From Tetraselmis striata (taxonomy: Eukaryota > Chlorophyta > Chlorodendrophyceae > Chlorodendrales > Chlorodendraceae): a stretch of DNA of 64,000 nt. Positions 1 through 9,260 of the stretch are shown here, one piece after another (the stretch's first letter is position 1; every line of letters begins with the position of its first letter). Made by a program: the position numbers and the translations under genes. Under the pieces are notes generated by a model, which was not told the DNA's origin, searched no databases, and saw only the letters and a list, made by a program, of their open reading frames with translations. Where the stretch lies: the NCBI GenBank assembly GCA_006384855.1, contig VCJN01001792.1, positions 40,666 to 104,665 on the forward strand, given 5' to 3'.

Positions 1-153
1 GCTGCCCAAGCAGCGCCAGCTCCAGCTGTTTCCGCTCCGCCAGCAACAGCAGCAGCCACCTCTGAGCCGGCAACCACACCTGCTCCAGCGGCTGCAGCAG
101 CACCGGCGGCTAAGAAGAAGAATAAAAAGCACAAGAAGAAGGGGAAGAAGTAA
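1..153 (+). CDS. 3' end of an unidentified protein with Ala/Pro-rich, Lys-rich tail (partial)
   Basis: Frame 1 is open from the first base to a TAA at 151-153, giving 50 residues. The sequence is an Ala/Pro/Thr-rich linker (AAQAAPAPAV...) followed by a strongly basic end (KKKNKKHKKKGKK). The gene enters from outside the window, so domains, start and introns cannot be seen. Lys-rich tails of this kind occur on many ribosome-, SRP- and RNA-associated proteins, and I do not assign one. It converges on the minus-strand SRI-domain gene that starts at 446. Confidence 0.6.
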   Translation, partial: AAQAAPAPAVSAPPATAAATSEPATTPAPAAAAAPAAKKKNKKHKKKGKK

Positions 154-445
154 GCGGAGGGCGGAACTGCAGCCAACAGTGGCAAAGAACACATGTGGTA
201 TGGTGAGATAAAGTGATCCAGGGGCGGTGCAATGCGCTGGCCGAGCAGCAGACCGCAGTGGGGGCTGTGGGTACTGTCTGTGCGCTACTTCAGTGAGTAA
301 GAATTACATGCTGGGGTCAACCTGCCGCCCCGCTGCGCCTGCCAGGGATAAAAACCCGCACGGCACTACTTGCCGATTGGGCGCATATCTGTCACATTGT
401 CATGCGGGCCGCTATCCGGCCATTGGTGAGTGCAGTTGCGGGGCG
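154..445. other. 3' intergenic region between convergent genes
   Basis: No gene is seen. It holds the presumed 3' UTRs of the partial plus-strand gene and of the minus-strand SRI gene, including a minus-strand TGTAA at 304-308. Confidence 0.6.
304..308 (-). terminator. TGTAA poly(A) signal of the SRI-domain gene
   Basis: TGTAA on the minus strand, about 140 nt past the stop at 446-448. TGTAA is the usual green-algal polyadenylation signal, and the spacing fits. Confidence 0.5.
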
Positions 446-2694
446 TTATTTCAGGTACTGCTTGAGGTACTGCGTGATAAGCTTCCGGATGTTTCCGTCC
501 TCGCGCGCAATGAAGGCGTCGTCGGTGGCGTCCACGTGTGCACTCATCACCTGCCGCACCAGCCCCAGGAGTGAGAGGGAGGGGGGGGGGGGGGGGGGGG
601 GGCTTTCCGGGGGAGTGCGCGCGTGATTGTTTCGAGGTGCACGCTCTTCCCCTCACCCACAGACTGTCCCCGAGGCCGCAGAACCTACCTTATTCACCAC
701 CTTTTGCGCCACGGTCTTGAAGTCCTGCCTGGAGATCAGATTCTGGGCGTACACAGGGTCCAGGACCCCGCGCACAAACGCCGCCACCCGCCGCTTGACC
801 TGACATCCAGGACAGACGCGCACGCTCACTGCTGCATTGCGCCAGCACCTCACGGATGGACTAAAAGTGGCCATAAAAGCTGCAAGGTGGCGGGGGGGGG
901 GGGGGGGGGACACCTTGCCGCGCGACTCCTTGGCTGCGGCAGCAGAGATGGCGTCCGGAAGTGTGTTGCCTCCAGTCTGCGCGTCGCTGTCCGCCTTGCC
1001 AACCTCTGCTTCACCGCTGGCGCCGCAGCCGCTCTCCCCGCCCCCGATGCTCTCGCCCCGCTGCTGCCCCTTGCCGCCCTCTAGCACCCCCGTGGTGTCC
1101 GGTCCAGCAGGGTTGAGCGCCCCGCCACCGCAGCACGCCACCTCCACTGCTTCTGGAGGCTGTGCACTCGCCCCAGCCGCCGCTACGTCCACCGATGTTG
1201 CTACCTGCGCTGCCCCTATCTGCACACCGGCCTCAACATTCGCCTCGGCCTCGACCAAAGATGCGCTGGGCGCACCCCCCGGCACGGCGGGCTCTGCAGC
1301 TGAGACCTTTTGACCTGTCGCGCCGTCTACCTCCTCAACCACTGCTTCTGGCTCCGCGTCCCTCTCCGCCCCTGCATCTGGCTCCGCTTCTCTCTCCGCT
1401 GCTGCTTCTGGCTTTACTTCCAACTCCGCCGCTGCTACTGGTTCTACTTCCAGCTCCGCCGCTGCTTCTGGCTCCGCTTCTCTCCCCTCCGCCACCTCCA
1501 GTTCGGCTCCGTTCCCAGCCGCCGACCTCCTGCACCCATCCCCACCCGCAGTCCCGCTCCCCGGGTCCGCAGCATCAGCTACATCCCTCGCCTCGGTGGC
1601 TCCGCTCTCACCCTCGACAGCCCCGGCAGGCAAACGCTTCGTTGGCAGCGGTTGCTGGACAAAGTCGGCGCTGGCTGTGACGGTCCGCGCGCTCGTACTG
1701 TACAGCGCCTGCAGCAGGGGGCGTCAGGCACACACCGGGTTTCACCCCATGTGGCATGCCTTGGAATTCGATAATCTGCGTCGCCTCAATTCCGGTGATT
1801 GTCGTTCCGCTGACAGGGGCAGGATCGGGGGCACCACCTTGGTTGCGGAGCGCTTGTAGAGGTCCAGCTCCTGGGCCAGCGCCGCCTTCATTGCCGCCGC
1901 GCGCAGGTCGGCGTTCTCCTCCACCAGAGTGCGAGCTTCCTGCGCTGAGAGCACACCATGCGCGGCGGCCGCCATGGCCAGGTGCTGGTTGGCAAGGTGG
2001 TTGGCCACGCCCTGCCTCAACGCCCGAGGAATCTGCGCCGTACCGTGCCGAGGCGGGCGAGTGGTGGTGGTGGGGGGGGGGGGGGGGGGGGGGGGGGGGA
2101 TTAGGACCGGCTTCGGCTGCAGGACGAAGACCCCCTCGGCGCGCCAGACAGGCCTACCTTTGGACGCAGTACGAAGGCGACGATGGGAGTCTCCGGCTTC
2201 GGCACGCACTGCAGCAGACCGCCCGGCAGCTGCTTCCAGTGCAGTCGGCGCGGTGCTTCAGAGGCCTCGCCGGGCTGCGGCGGAGCCGACCGATGCGCCG
2301 CAGCGTCGGGTCCGCCGGCCCCAATAGCCGCTCGGGGCGCGCTGCCGCTGGCCGGAGGATGAAAACGCAGCCCGCCGCCCTCTGTAGCGAGGCGACTTGC
2401 TGCTTGGAGCAGGAGAAACTTGGCGTTGGCACCGTACCTGCGACCGTTCGCCGTTCGAGGGCGGCAATAAGTCGGTTTGCAGCGCTCTGGCCACGCCGAA
2501 AAAAATCGCCGACGCTCATTCTCGTTGATTACTCAAACGGCACGCGTGTGTTGTTATCGGGAGGTTCACGGGTAGTGGTACCTTGGCGCCTTCTTGCACC
2601 GCTCCTCCAGTTCCTCAAAGCTTTCGCCCCTGCCGGCAAGCGCGTCCGCGGCTGTGAGCTCCAACCCGCGCTTGCCGCCAGCCCCTTCGGCCAT
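446..2694 (-). CDS. SRI-domain (Pol II CTD-binding) protein, 6 exons, 532 aa
   Basis: Exons on the minus strand: 2694-2582, 2437-2158, 2032-1838, 1708-914, 799-689, 550-446. All introns are GT-AG, the phases join (1599 nt), and the ATG is at 2694. Residues 462-532 (exons 5-6) look like an SRI domain: KRRVAAFVRGVLDPVY, then DFKTVAQKVVNKVM, and a closing IRKLITQYLKQYLK. This matches the pattern of Set2-type and plant CCCH-protein SRI domains, which bind the phosphorylated RNA polymerase II C-terminal tail, so a nuclear role coupled to transcription is inferred. Exon 3 has a likely coiled coil (EARTLVEENADLRAAAMKAAL). Exon 4 (residues 197-461) is disordered Ala/Glu/Pro with repeats of the type AELEVEPVA. 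No SET, CCCH or RRM domain is visible. Exons 1-2 are not recognised. Identity beyond the SRI domain is open. Confidence 0.78.
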
Positions 2695-3361
2695 GGTTAC
2701 GCTGCCCGGAGCCTGCAACAAACGCCTCCGCCCGGATCAACGGGGAGACGGACCTGACCCCCCTGCGCAGTAAGACCAGCGGTCCGCACAGGACGGAGCC
2801 AGGCGCGCTGTGATGGGGAGGCTTATAGTGCTGCTCGCTGAGGGGACGGGGAGCGAGGGACCAGCGCCCTGTGTTCATGAACTACGCACGAGACGAGAAA
2901 ATAAAGCGCGTGCCCGATGACTTCGCGGCGCGAAGAGCCCGTCGTAGTACCCGCAGTGCTGAGCATTGGCTACACAGGGAAGAGTCGGCGGGTGAAGTAC
3001 CCACAGCGCCGTGCGCAACGCCCGCAGCAGTGCGTACAGGTACCAGAAGCTGCAGATTTTCTAATTCTGGGGAACTGTCCTTTTTGTAATTCACACCAGA
3101 AGCTGCAGACGGCGGTACCTGTGCCCGCAGCAGTGACCATCTCGCAGCTCTCACCTGCTCGACGGAACGCCCGAGGCGCCCCGCAGCGCTGCTACTCGAA
3201 CTGAATCCGCGCGCGCTCCGAAACCATAGCGACCATGTAGCCGCAGCGCGCAGTATAGGTCGTCGTCGTGATGATGGTACAGGTAATACATCAGGGATGA
3301 GAGCGTCCAGAGATCGAATGCACGGAAAGTACTCGGGAAGGAAAAAGGTTCGTCGTGACAT
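2695..3361. other. Upstream region of the SRI gene; no gene seen
   Basis: Open frames here have no recognisable protein character. A 'CCTTTTTGTAATTCACACC' motif near 3070-3090 recurs, with changes, near 37577, 39389 and 50015 in the same orientation. Confidence 0.4.
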
Positions 3362-3432
3362 ATATATTTACATGAGCTAGCAGCAGAAGGCGATATCGGA
3401 AATCACCAAAATAAAAGGCAATCAGAAAGGTC
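3362..3432 (-). repeat. LINE 3'-tail repeat, copy 1
   Basis: Read on the minus strand, it matches tails at 20222-20305 (minus), 39444-39495 (plus) and 53226-53284 (plus). The shared core is a GATTTCC block, GATCGCCTTTTGCAG and TAGCTCATGTAAATA. The core ends in TGTAA, as expected of a retrotransposon transcript 3' end. The match to 20222-20305 extends upstream through a 'CTGTAG(C/A)GGAC' stretch. The copy lies just before the DIRS-like element at 3796. Confidence 0.6.
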
Positions 3433-3795
3433 CTCTACAGCGACTGCGGGGTGGAAGCAGTAAAATGAGAAGACGCAGAGTGGGCACGAGCACACGCATC
3501 AGACTTGGCCATCTGCACACCGGCAGAGAGAATGCCGCCCAGGGTACCATGCACGCAAGCCGAGACCCGCTGCAACAGCCCCCGCCGTGTGCGCGACAGG
3601 TGACGGCGGAACTCAGCAGGTTGGCCGGCGACAAAGTTTCGAAGTGCCTGAACGGATTGACCACGAAGAAAGCAAGAGGTCGGGGCGGAAGGACCGCCAG
3701 GGAAGTTGCGCACAGCCAACAGCACCGCGAAGATGTAGACCACAGTCAAAGCGGACTTCCCGAGTCGGCCGCGGTCCTCAACCACAAAAGGGTAG

Positions 3796-4125
3796 TTTCA
3801 AAGTTGAGTCTGGTTTTGCCAAAAAGGTCGCGCAGGCTGTTTTACACGGTCAAGAGCCGAAATTGGCAGGAAGGTTTAGCGAAAAGCGTGGAGGGAAAAC
3901 GGAGTCAGGGGGGGCGCTGCGTGGAACGCAGCGAAAACTGGAAGATGGCAGGCTCAGCTGTTCTGGCTGCTTTTATGTCTACTCGTGCTGCACCCAACAA
4001 GGGCGCAACAACAGTTACTAGTTCCCGTACCACTGCGCAGCACTTGTAGCTGAAAAGCGGTTAGGTCAAGGATGGAAACCCCATAAACTAGTTTAGATCA
4101 TTTCAAAGTTGAGTCTGGTTTTGCC
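3796..4125 (-). repeat. B1-A2-B2 terminal repeat block of DIRS-like copy 1
   Basis: B1 at 4101-4125 and B2 at 3796-3820 are the same 25-mer, beginning TTTCAAAGTTGAGTCTGG on the plus strand. Between them lie A2 (3915-4100) and a 94-nt spacer. A2 starts at an imperfect palindrome, GCTGCGTGGAACGCAGC. Confidence 0.85.
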
Positions 4126-4179
4126 AGTCTTGAGCGAACGGAGAGAGCGGTGGATTGACGGAGAAGGGGTAGCGCCAAG

Positions 4180-5805
4180 TCATGAAGGAGGCACTGGGAA
4201 GGCCACCGCTGCGGAGTCCTGTTGGACTTGGAAGTGGCGGAGAGGGGCGATGTGTCCAAAGAAGAACCACGCGCCAGGAGAAGGAAGAACGTTGGGGTCG
4301 ATGTAGTCCAGAACGACATCAGAGTTAGTGGCCCAACCGCCCTGGTAGCGGATGTGGGACAGTGGCGCTCCAATGGCGTTTGCTGCAGAGGCTGCGCCCT
4401 TGCGTAGACTGTGTGAAGTCCAGGAAGTGCCAGCAGGGGGGGCAGCGTTGACTAGGTTGACTGCTGTAGACAACCAGTCTGACATCGTAGTAGCAGTCCA
4501 AGGTTTCGACTGCTCAGCCACATTGACAGCCCAGAAGTTGGAGGTAGCCAAGCCAACAGTAACCAGGGGGACAGACTGGACGTTGTCGATGAAGTAGCGC
4601 AAGAGACGTGCCACTCGAGGGTGCTCGGACACTGGAAGGAGAAGTACGCGCAGGTCGTCAGGTCCCCGCCGGCCGGCGCGACCCTTCTCGCGGTAGATCT
4701 GCAAGGTGATGTTGTAGGTGTCGACATGCACATCTTGCACTCGACAGGAGACGCCAGTAAGGCCCCTGGCAAAGAACAGGAAGTTGACAACCGAGGCCAA
4801 GAGGGCTCGGTAGTCGAGGTGGGACTCTGGGTAAGGAGCAGACACAATTAGCTCGGCCTTTGAGACGAAGCGGTAAGCTACATCCGCAGGCAGAGGGACA
4901 CGCAAAGGGGCAGCGTCCAGTCGACGCTGACGTAACATTAACCCACGTCTTGCCGAAGTGAGGTGTAGGCTGTCCTTGGCGATCGGGACGAGGTTGTGCA
5001 GCTCGAAGAAGGTGTTGATGGCAGACAGATAGGGCTGCAGCGACTTAGCTGCGATATGCCCTCGCTCCCCGATCCAGGCAACGTACCGAACAACAGTAGC
5101 AGTAGTCGCCTCTAGCGGGCTGATGTTCTCGGAGTCGTGGCAGAACTCAGCGAACTGAGCCAACCTGCCGGCGTAGCTCTTGAGGGTCTGAGCGCTGAGG
5201 GAGCTGGAGAGCAGGTCGAGCGTCCGCTGGCCTAGCTCGTCTGAGCCGAACGCGTCATGTAGTCGGGATCGCAGTGACGCAGCCCACGGAGCGATAGCTG
5301 CGGGCTCGTCGATTACGTAAGTGCGTCGTTTTACTGACAGAGTGCCACCGGGACGGCTACTGTTCGCAAAGTACTCGGCAGCAGCGGTTAGGTTCCCGGC
5401 GGTTGGCCGGTAGTTGCTGGACGGGTTTGCAGTAGCTCCAGTACGGGTTTGCGGGGCTAGGTTCAGGTAGGAGGGCCGCCCCGCGCGCCCTTCGCGCTCA
5501 TAGCGCCTGTCCCGTGCGTAACGTACACGCGCGAAACTTGGTCGTTGCGAACCGGTTGTAACTCGTAGTGTAACAACCGACGAACGCAGAGATGGGGTTG
5601 TAAGAAAGGCGGATGGTTGAGCCGCCATGTGCATGTGTGCGGATGGTTGAGCCGCACTCGGCTGTAGCTGTAAGAAGCGCCGCACCGAGGAAGGTCTAAA
5701 TGAAGTCTGTAAGGTGGGGGGGTCAGGTCCTGACACAGGGCGCTCATCCCGTCGTTGAGCTGCAAGGGTGCGCCTTGCGGCGGTCACCGAAAGGTGGCCT
5801 CGCAA
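4180..5805 (-). CDS. Tyrosine recombinase (DIRS-like element)
   Basis: 541-codon open frame. The frame opens at about 5805 with a TTG; the first ATG is at 5634, so the start is uncertain. It begins 37 nt after the Gag stop and may be reached by re-initiation or frameshift. The first ~190 residues are Pro/Ser/Arg-rich. A SAM-like N-terminal core-binding domain follows (LKSYAGRLAQFAEFC ... YLSAINTFFELH). The catalytic domain shows an Arg-I candidate in FFARGLTGVS, a Lys in REKGR, the HxxR box in TSHSLRKGAAS, GGW in the His/Trp-III position, and the Tyr nucleophile in LDYID. All catalytic positions are present with no internal stop, so it could be active. It should catalyse strand exchange of a circular intermediate. 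Crypton transposases are the alternative; the Gag-like ORF and split repeats argue for DIRS-like. Confidence 0.85.
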   Translation of the reverse strand: MRGHLSVTAARRTLAAQRRDERPVSGPDPPTLQTSFRPSSVRRFLQLQPSAAQPSAHMHMAAQPSAFLTTPSLRSSVVTLRVTTGSQRPSFARVRYARDRRYEREGRAGRPSYLNLAPQTRTGATANPSSNYRPTAGNLTAAAEYFANSSRPGGTLSVKRRTYVIDEPAAIAPWAASLRSRLHDAFGSDELGQRTLDLLSSSLSAQTLKSYAGRLAQFAEFCHDSENISPLEATTATVVRYVAWIGERGHIAAKSLQPYLSAINTFFELHNLVPIAKDSLHLTSARRGLMLRQRRLDAAPLRVPLPADVAYRFVSKAELIVSAPYPESHLDYRALLASVVNFLFFARGLTGVSCRVQDVHVDTYNITLQIYREKGRAGRRGPDDLRVLLLPVSEHPRVARLLRYFIDNVQSVPLVTVGLATSNFWAVNVAEQSKPWTATTMSDWLSTAVNLVNAAPPAGTSWTSHSLRKGAASAANAIGAPLSHIRYQGGWATNSDVVLDYIDPNVLPSPGAWFFFGHIAPLRHFQVQQDSAAVAFPVPPS

Positions 5806-5841
5806 GGCTCCTGCAGCTCCGACGAACGGCGCCCCACACCG

Positions 5842-6717
5842 TCACTCGTGCTCACCTTCGCGGCCACGTCCACGTCCCCCGCCACGTCCTCGCCCACGCC
5901 CGCGACCTGCAGCTGCAGCCGCCACTCGAGAAGTAGCGGTCGCCTTGGCGCTGCTGGCAACGGTCGCCTCGAAAACACGACGCTCGTAGTCCCGCATGAG
6001 GTCCCCAAAGATCGCGGAACCCAGGTGCTCCGAAGCAGGCTGAAAATGCTGGGCTCGCAGCACATCCAGAACACCTTGGTCACCGTGCACACGCTTGATC
6101 TCATTGAGCTTCCGTAGGAAGGCCAAACGAAACCGAAACGCCTTGTCGATGGCCTCGGCGTGGTTCCGGGCTCTCGCGAGGTAGGGGGTGAAGTCCTGGT
6201 TGCTGGAAGGGACGTAGGGCAGTAGCTCATCGAGCGCCACGAAAAGGGCGGCCATGTGGGCCCCGAAACACGACATCCACAAGTACTCTTCCTGGGCCGG
6301 CAGACGCCGGTCATCCTGCTTGAGGTACTCGTTCGTTAGGTCGGTGCTCAAAGGGAAAAGTCCAGGCACTCGGCTGACCGGTCGAACGGCCTCGTAACCA
6401 GACTCTGCTCTCTGCAGTAGCTCTGGCACCGCGAGGTAATCATCCTCGGCACTCACGGATTTTGCTCCGACACGGCCGCTCTGGGCTAGCTCTAGCAAGT
6501 CGGGGCGCTCTGCGGCTCCCCCGCTGCCTGTCGGCTGTCTCGCGAAACGCTGCCCTGAGCCGGAGCCATGTGCCCCTTCTCCATCAACAACGCGATCACG
6601 AGCCGTCAATTGTGCCACAGCTGTAGCCAACTCTCGCAGTAATGAAGACTGGGCCCTCATATCTGCGTTCAGCGACTGCAGCGTCGGCTCAGCGACGGGT
6701 TCTTCTCCATCTGACAT
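5842..6717 (-). CDS. Gag-like ORF with C-terminal RG-rich tail (DIRS-like element)
   Basis: 291 aa from the ATG at 6717 (MSDGEEPVAEPTLQSL). The frame is open a little further upstream, but only with non-ATG codons. The N-terminus has a short amphipathic helical stretch (LRELATAVAQLTARD). The middle is helical (EEYLWMSCFGAHMAALF, FRFRLAFLRKLNEIKRVHGD). The C-terminus is a GRGRGRGRGGGRGRGRE tail typical of nucleic-acid binding. There is no zinc knuckle. By position (first ORF, before the recombinase) and composition I infer a nucleocapsid-like function. Copy 2 (61304-62185) matches closely but is broken. I do not recognise a named domain. Confidence 0.65.
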   Translation of the reverse strand: MSDGEEPVAEPTLQSLNADMRAQSSLLRELATAVAQLTARDRVVDGEGAHGSGSGQRFARQPTGSGGAAERPDLLELAQSGRVGAKSVSAEDDYLAVPELLQRAESGYEAVRPVSRVPGLFPLSTDLTNEYLKQDDRRLPAQEEYLWMSCFGAHMAALFVALDELLPYVPSSNQDFTPYLARARNHAEAIDKAFRFRLAFLRKLNEIKRVHGDQGVLDVLRAQHFQPASEHLGSAIFGDLMRDYERRVFEATVASSAKATATSRVAAAAAGRGRGRGRGGGRGRGREGEHE

Positions 6718-6831
6718 AGTAACGCACGGACGTACGGACGAGAATATCACACTCGGGTGGCGAGCCGGGTGTGGTCTTGAACAACCTGGGGTGACCTTGC
6801 TCGCAACGGGTTACGAGACAGTTTTTACATC

Positions 6832-7016
6832 GCTGCGTGGAACGCAGCGAAAACTGGAAGATGGCAGGCTCAGCTGTTCTGGCTGCTTTTATGTCTACTC
6901 GTGCTGCACCCAACAAGGGCGCAACAACAGTTACTAGTTCCCGTACCACTGCGCAGCACTTGTAGCTGAAAAGCGGTTAGGTCAAGGATGGAAACCCCAT
7001 AAACTAGTTTAGATCA
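6832..7016 (-). repeat. A1 terminal repeat of DIRS-like copy 1
   Basis: About 185 bp, base-for-base the same as A2 at 3915-4100 as far as I can compare. It ends in ACTAGTTTAGATCA, which also borders copies 2 and 3. Confidence 0.85.
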
Positions 7017-8999
7017 TACCGGTGATCGTCGTCACATTGATCGCTCGTATTGTGTGTATACTGTTGCTATGTACTATCATGCTGATAATCGCGCGCGAAC
7101 GCACGCGCGCAGTAGTATACATAGTGGGCGGCGGTTGTATAAAGTTCTCCACAAAAGTCTGTGCACAGGAGTTTGATTGCTGGGCGGTCCTATCGCATAT
7201 GTCGATAAACAAGAATGATTATAAACCAGGGCATAATCCATGCCGCAGCTACAGCCATTGACAGTAAATCCGTGATTAAATAAATTAACGGTGTACACGG
7301 TGTGCTAGGGTAATGAATGCAAATAGCTGCGACATCGTGTGGCGTGACTGAATGATACACATAGCACATGTTGTGTGGCGACTCACTGACACTAAATATT
7401 GGCGGATAATAAAAGAACGATATTAATAATATTATATATGCGACCGCGGTTAGACCACATGATACGCCAGTATTTAACTGATAGGAAAGACGATTTTGAT
7501 CCAACATATATGGCCGCGGAGATGTTGTAAGATATAGCATCCAGTCCTATACATGTTGTTATGCACCGCATGCATGGTGTCATGATCATGATGTGCGGTC
7601 ACTGCGGTGTCATGACATGATGTGGGGTGTATATTTGGTTATCTTTAAAGCGTGCCGCATGCGAAATGCGCAATATGGCAGTCAGCCATTCAGAATTAAT
7701 AAAAGCAGAAATATTGCAATCATGTTTTATTAATTCACAAGGATGGGCCGCTTGGTCATTATATTTGAATCTAAGAGTAGCAGTGGTAGCACGACCATAA
7801 AGCCCGTGAGCATGGCCTTACGCTGTATTTTTGGATTTAAATTCTGAAGCAAATTGTCATGATTTTCAAAGTGACCCCTCATCCGTTTTGCTTCCACAAC
7901 CAATCACCTCATGGTTGACAGAGGCGCATGATGGGTAATGCATGTAGTGGGCTACGTTCCACGTGGCTGCTTTCATTTGGCTGCTGCGGTGACCTTTTTC
8001 ATGGAGCTCCATATTCGTGTGATGCACCTAGTAGTCACAATTCTGGCTTTGCATTTCGGGCCGTGGGCAACATGCGTTCCACACCATATGTGTCTGGACC
8101 AACGCGATGGTTTCGGAGCTTAGCGCGGGGGCGAGCCCGCGCTAAGCACACGGGTGGGCAGCATAAACATGCATATATGCAATAATAGAAGCAATTAATA
8201 TATGTGCTAATGCATTAACGTGGCGGTCAGGCGGGGCGCCACCAATTATGGCGCTCATCTTGCAAATCCAGTCGGAAAAGGTTTGATGATTGAGCCAAAC
8301 TACTCAGAGACGACGGTTATGTCCCACCCTCATGAAAACGCCATGCATCGCAGCGCGCGCGGTAGAGGGCGTTGTTTGGGCTCAAACTCACGCGTCGCAC
8401 AGTACATTCACATAGTCGCCCACCAACGGAAGCGCGTGTGCATGCACATGCGATGCGTAGTGGCTTGCTACACAATCAACATCACGTTGTTCTATTGTCG
8501 CCCGTGCGTTTTTAGACAAATAGACAGTCTTAGCCATGGGCCACAGTACATTATGCCATCGCTGCTTAAAATATCTACAATTGCAACAACCTGAAATAAA
8601 ACGCCCACCTCTTTGGTATATGGGAGGGTTGCATACATTCAAATTATTTATATCCCGTGGCGCCCAAGCAATATCTAGCGTGATGCGTGTCAAGTTGAAT
8701 GCGTTGAATGCAATCATGTACGCGGATTTTCAATCGCAAAGACTTTTATGGATGACTTAGCACCATAGTAATTATAAATGCGTAATGCTGAAGTTTGAAA
8801 ATACATAAATCATACCAGTAACAATAATGATGAAGCAACAATTATATGATGATATGAATAATATGATAGAAGGTCATCACCATGACGTAGGTCTCAAAAC
8901 ATTCCATGATATTATGCGCGAGTACGAAGTGTATGATGTGTAAGACCCGAGGTTTGTAGATACCAATGAAACGAGTATTGTATTTGTGTATACACACAT
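7017..8999. other. AT-richer non-coding stretch
   Basis: About 2 kb, clearly lower in GC than the rest. Open frames are short and without protein character. No RNA gene, repeat boundary or splice-linked exon was recognised. Confidence 0.5.
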
Positions 9000-9009
9000 T
9001 ACCCACACC

Positions 9010-9260
9010 CTAAACGGCTCAACCGCGGAGGTGATGGTGAGTGGAAGTGCTCGGAGCATCTTCCAGTGGGAGCAGCGAGCCGGGCTCGAGCTTCGGGAAC
9101 TGTGGACAGGAAGAGAGGGGAAACAGAGCGCCCGGCGGGCCGGGAGACAGGCACGCACGCGCACATGCGCGCGCGACATGTGCCCGGCCGGTGCTAGGGT
9201 ATAAGGCAGATTCCAACAGCCCCCCTCAATTGTACACGGGGGTCATCTCCGTTTGACCGC
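9010..9260 (-). repeat. Ty1/copia LTR remnant with polypurine tract
   Basis: Read on the minus strand, a polypurine stretch (GAGGGGGGC) is followed by TGTTGGA, the classic copia LTR start, at about 9219. About 110 bp further on (9010-9120) matches 42409-42520, including CTAAACGGCTCAACCG and GCAGCGAGCCGGGCTC. The roughly 30 bp before the LTR also resemble the internal end of the copia element at 42.7 kb. So this is a 3' LTR with a stub of internal DNA. No coding part remains. The outer end is not fixed. Confidence 0.5.

Larger units (their letters stand above)
3796..7016 (-). mobile_element. DIRS/PAT-like tyrosine-recombinase element, copy 1 (most intact)
   Basis: 3221 bp, read on the minus strand: repeat A1 (7016-6832), Gag-like ORF (6717-5842), tyrosine recombinase ORF (to 4180), repeat B1 (4125-4101), repeat A2 (4100-3915), a 94-nt spacer, repeat B2 (3820-3796). 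A1 and A2 (about 185 bp) appear identical, and B1 and B2 (25 bp) are identical. The internal B1-A2 junction equals the junction that would form if the element circularised (B2 to A1). That is the logic of split direct repeats in PAT/Kangaroo-type DIRS elements. No reverse transcriptase, RNase H or methyltransferase is present, and there is no obvious target-site duplication, as expected for recombinase-mediated integration. The identical repeats suggest recent insertion. Relatives are at 50103-52609 and 61003-63227. Confidence 0.82.

Noticed and set aside
2882-3361. Minus-strand 159-codon frame
   Set aside because: Ser/Arg/Ala-rich with no domain, no splice context, and in a GC-biased region where long chance frames are common.
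3435-3785. Minus-strand 116-codon frame
   Set aside because: It lies just upstream of a LINE tail and may be LINE debris, but I recognise no motif, so it is not called.
7022-8760. Several short frames in the AT-rich stretch
   Set aside because: Composition-driven, mutually overlapping, no homologous pattern, no splice signals linking them.
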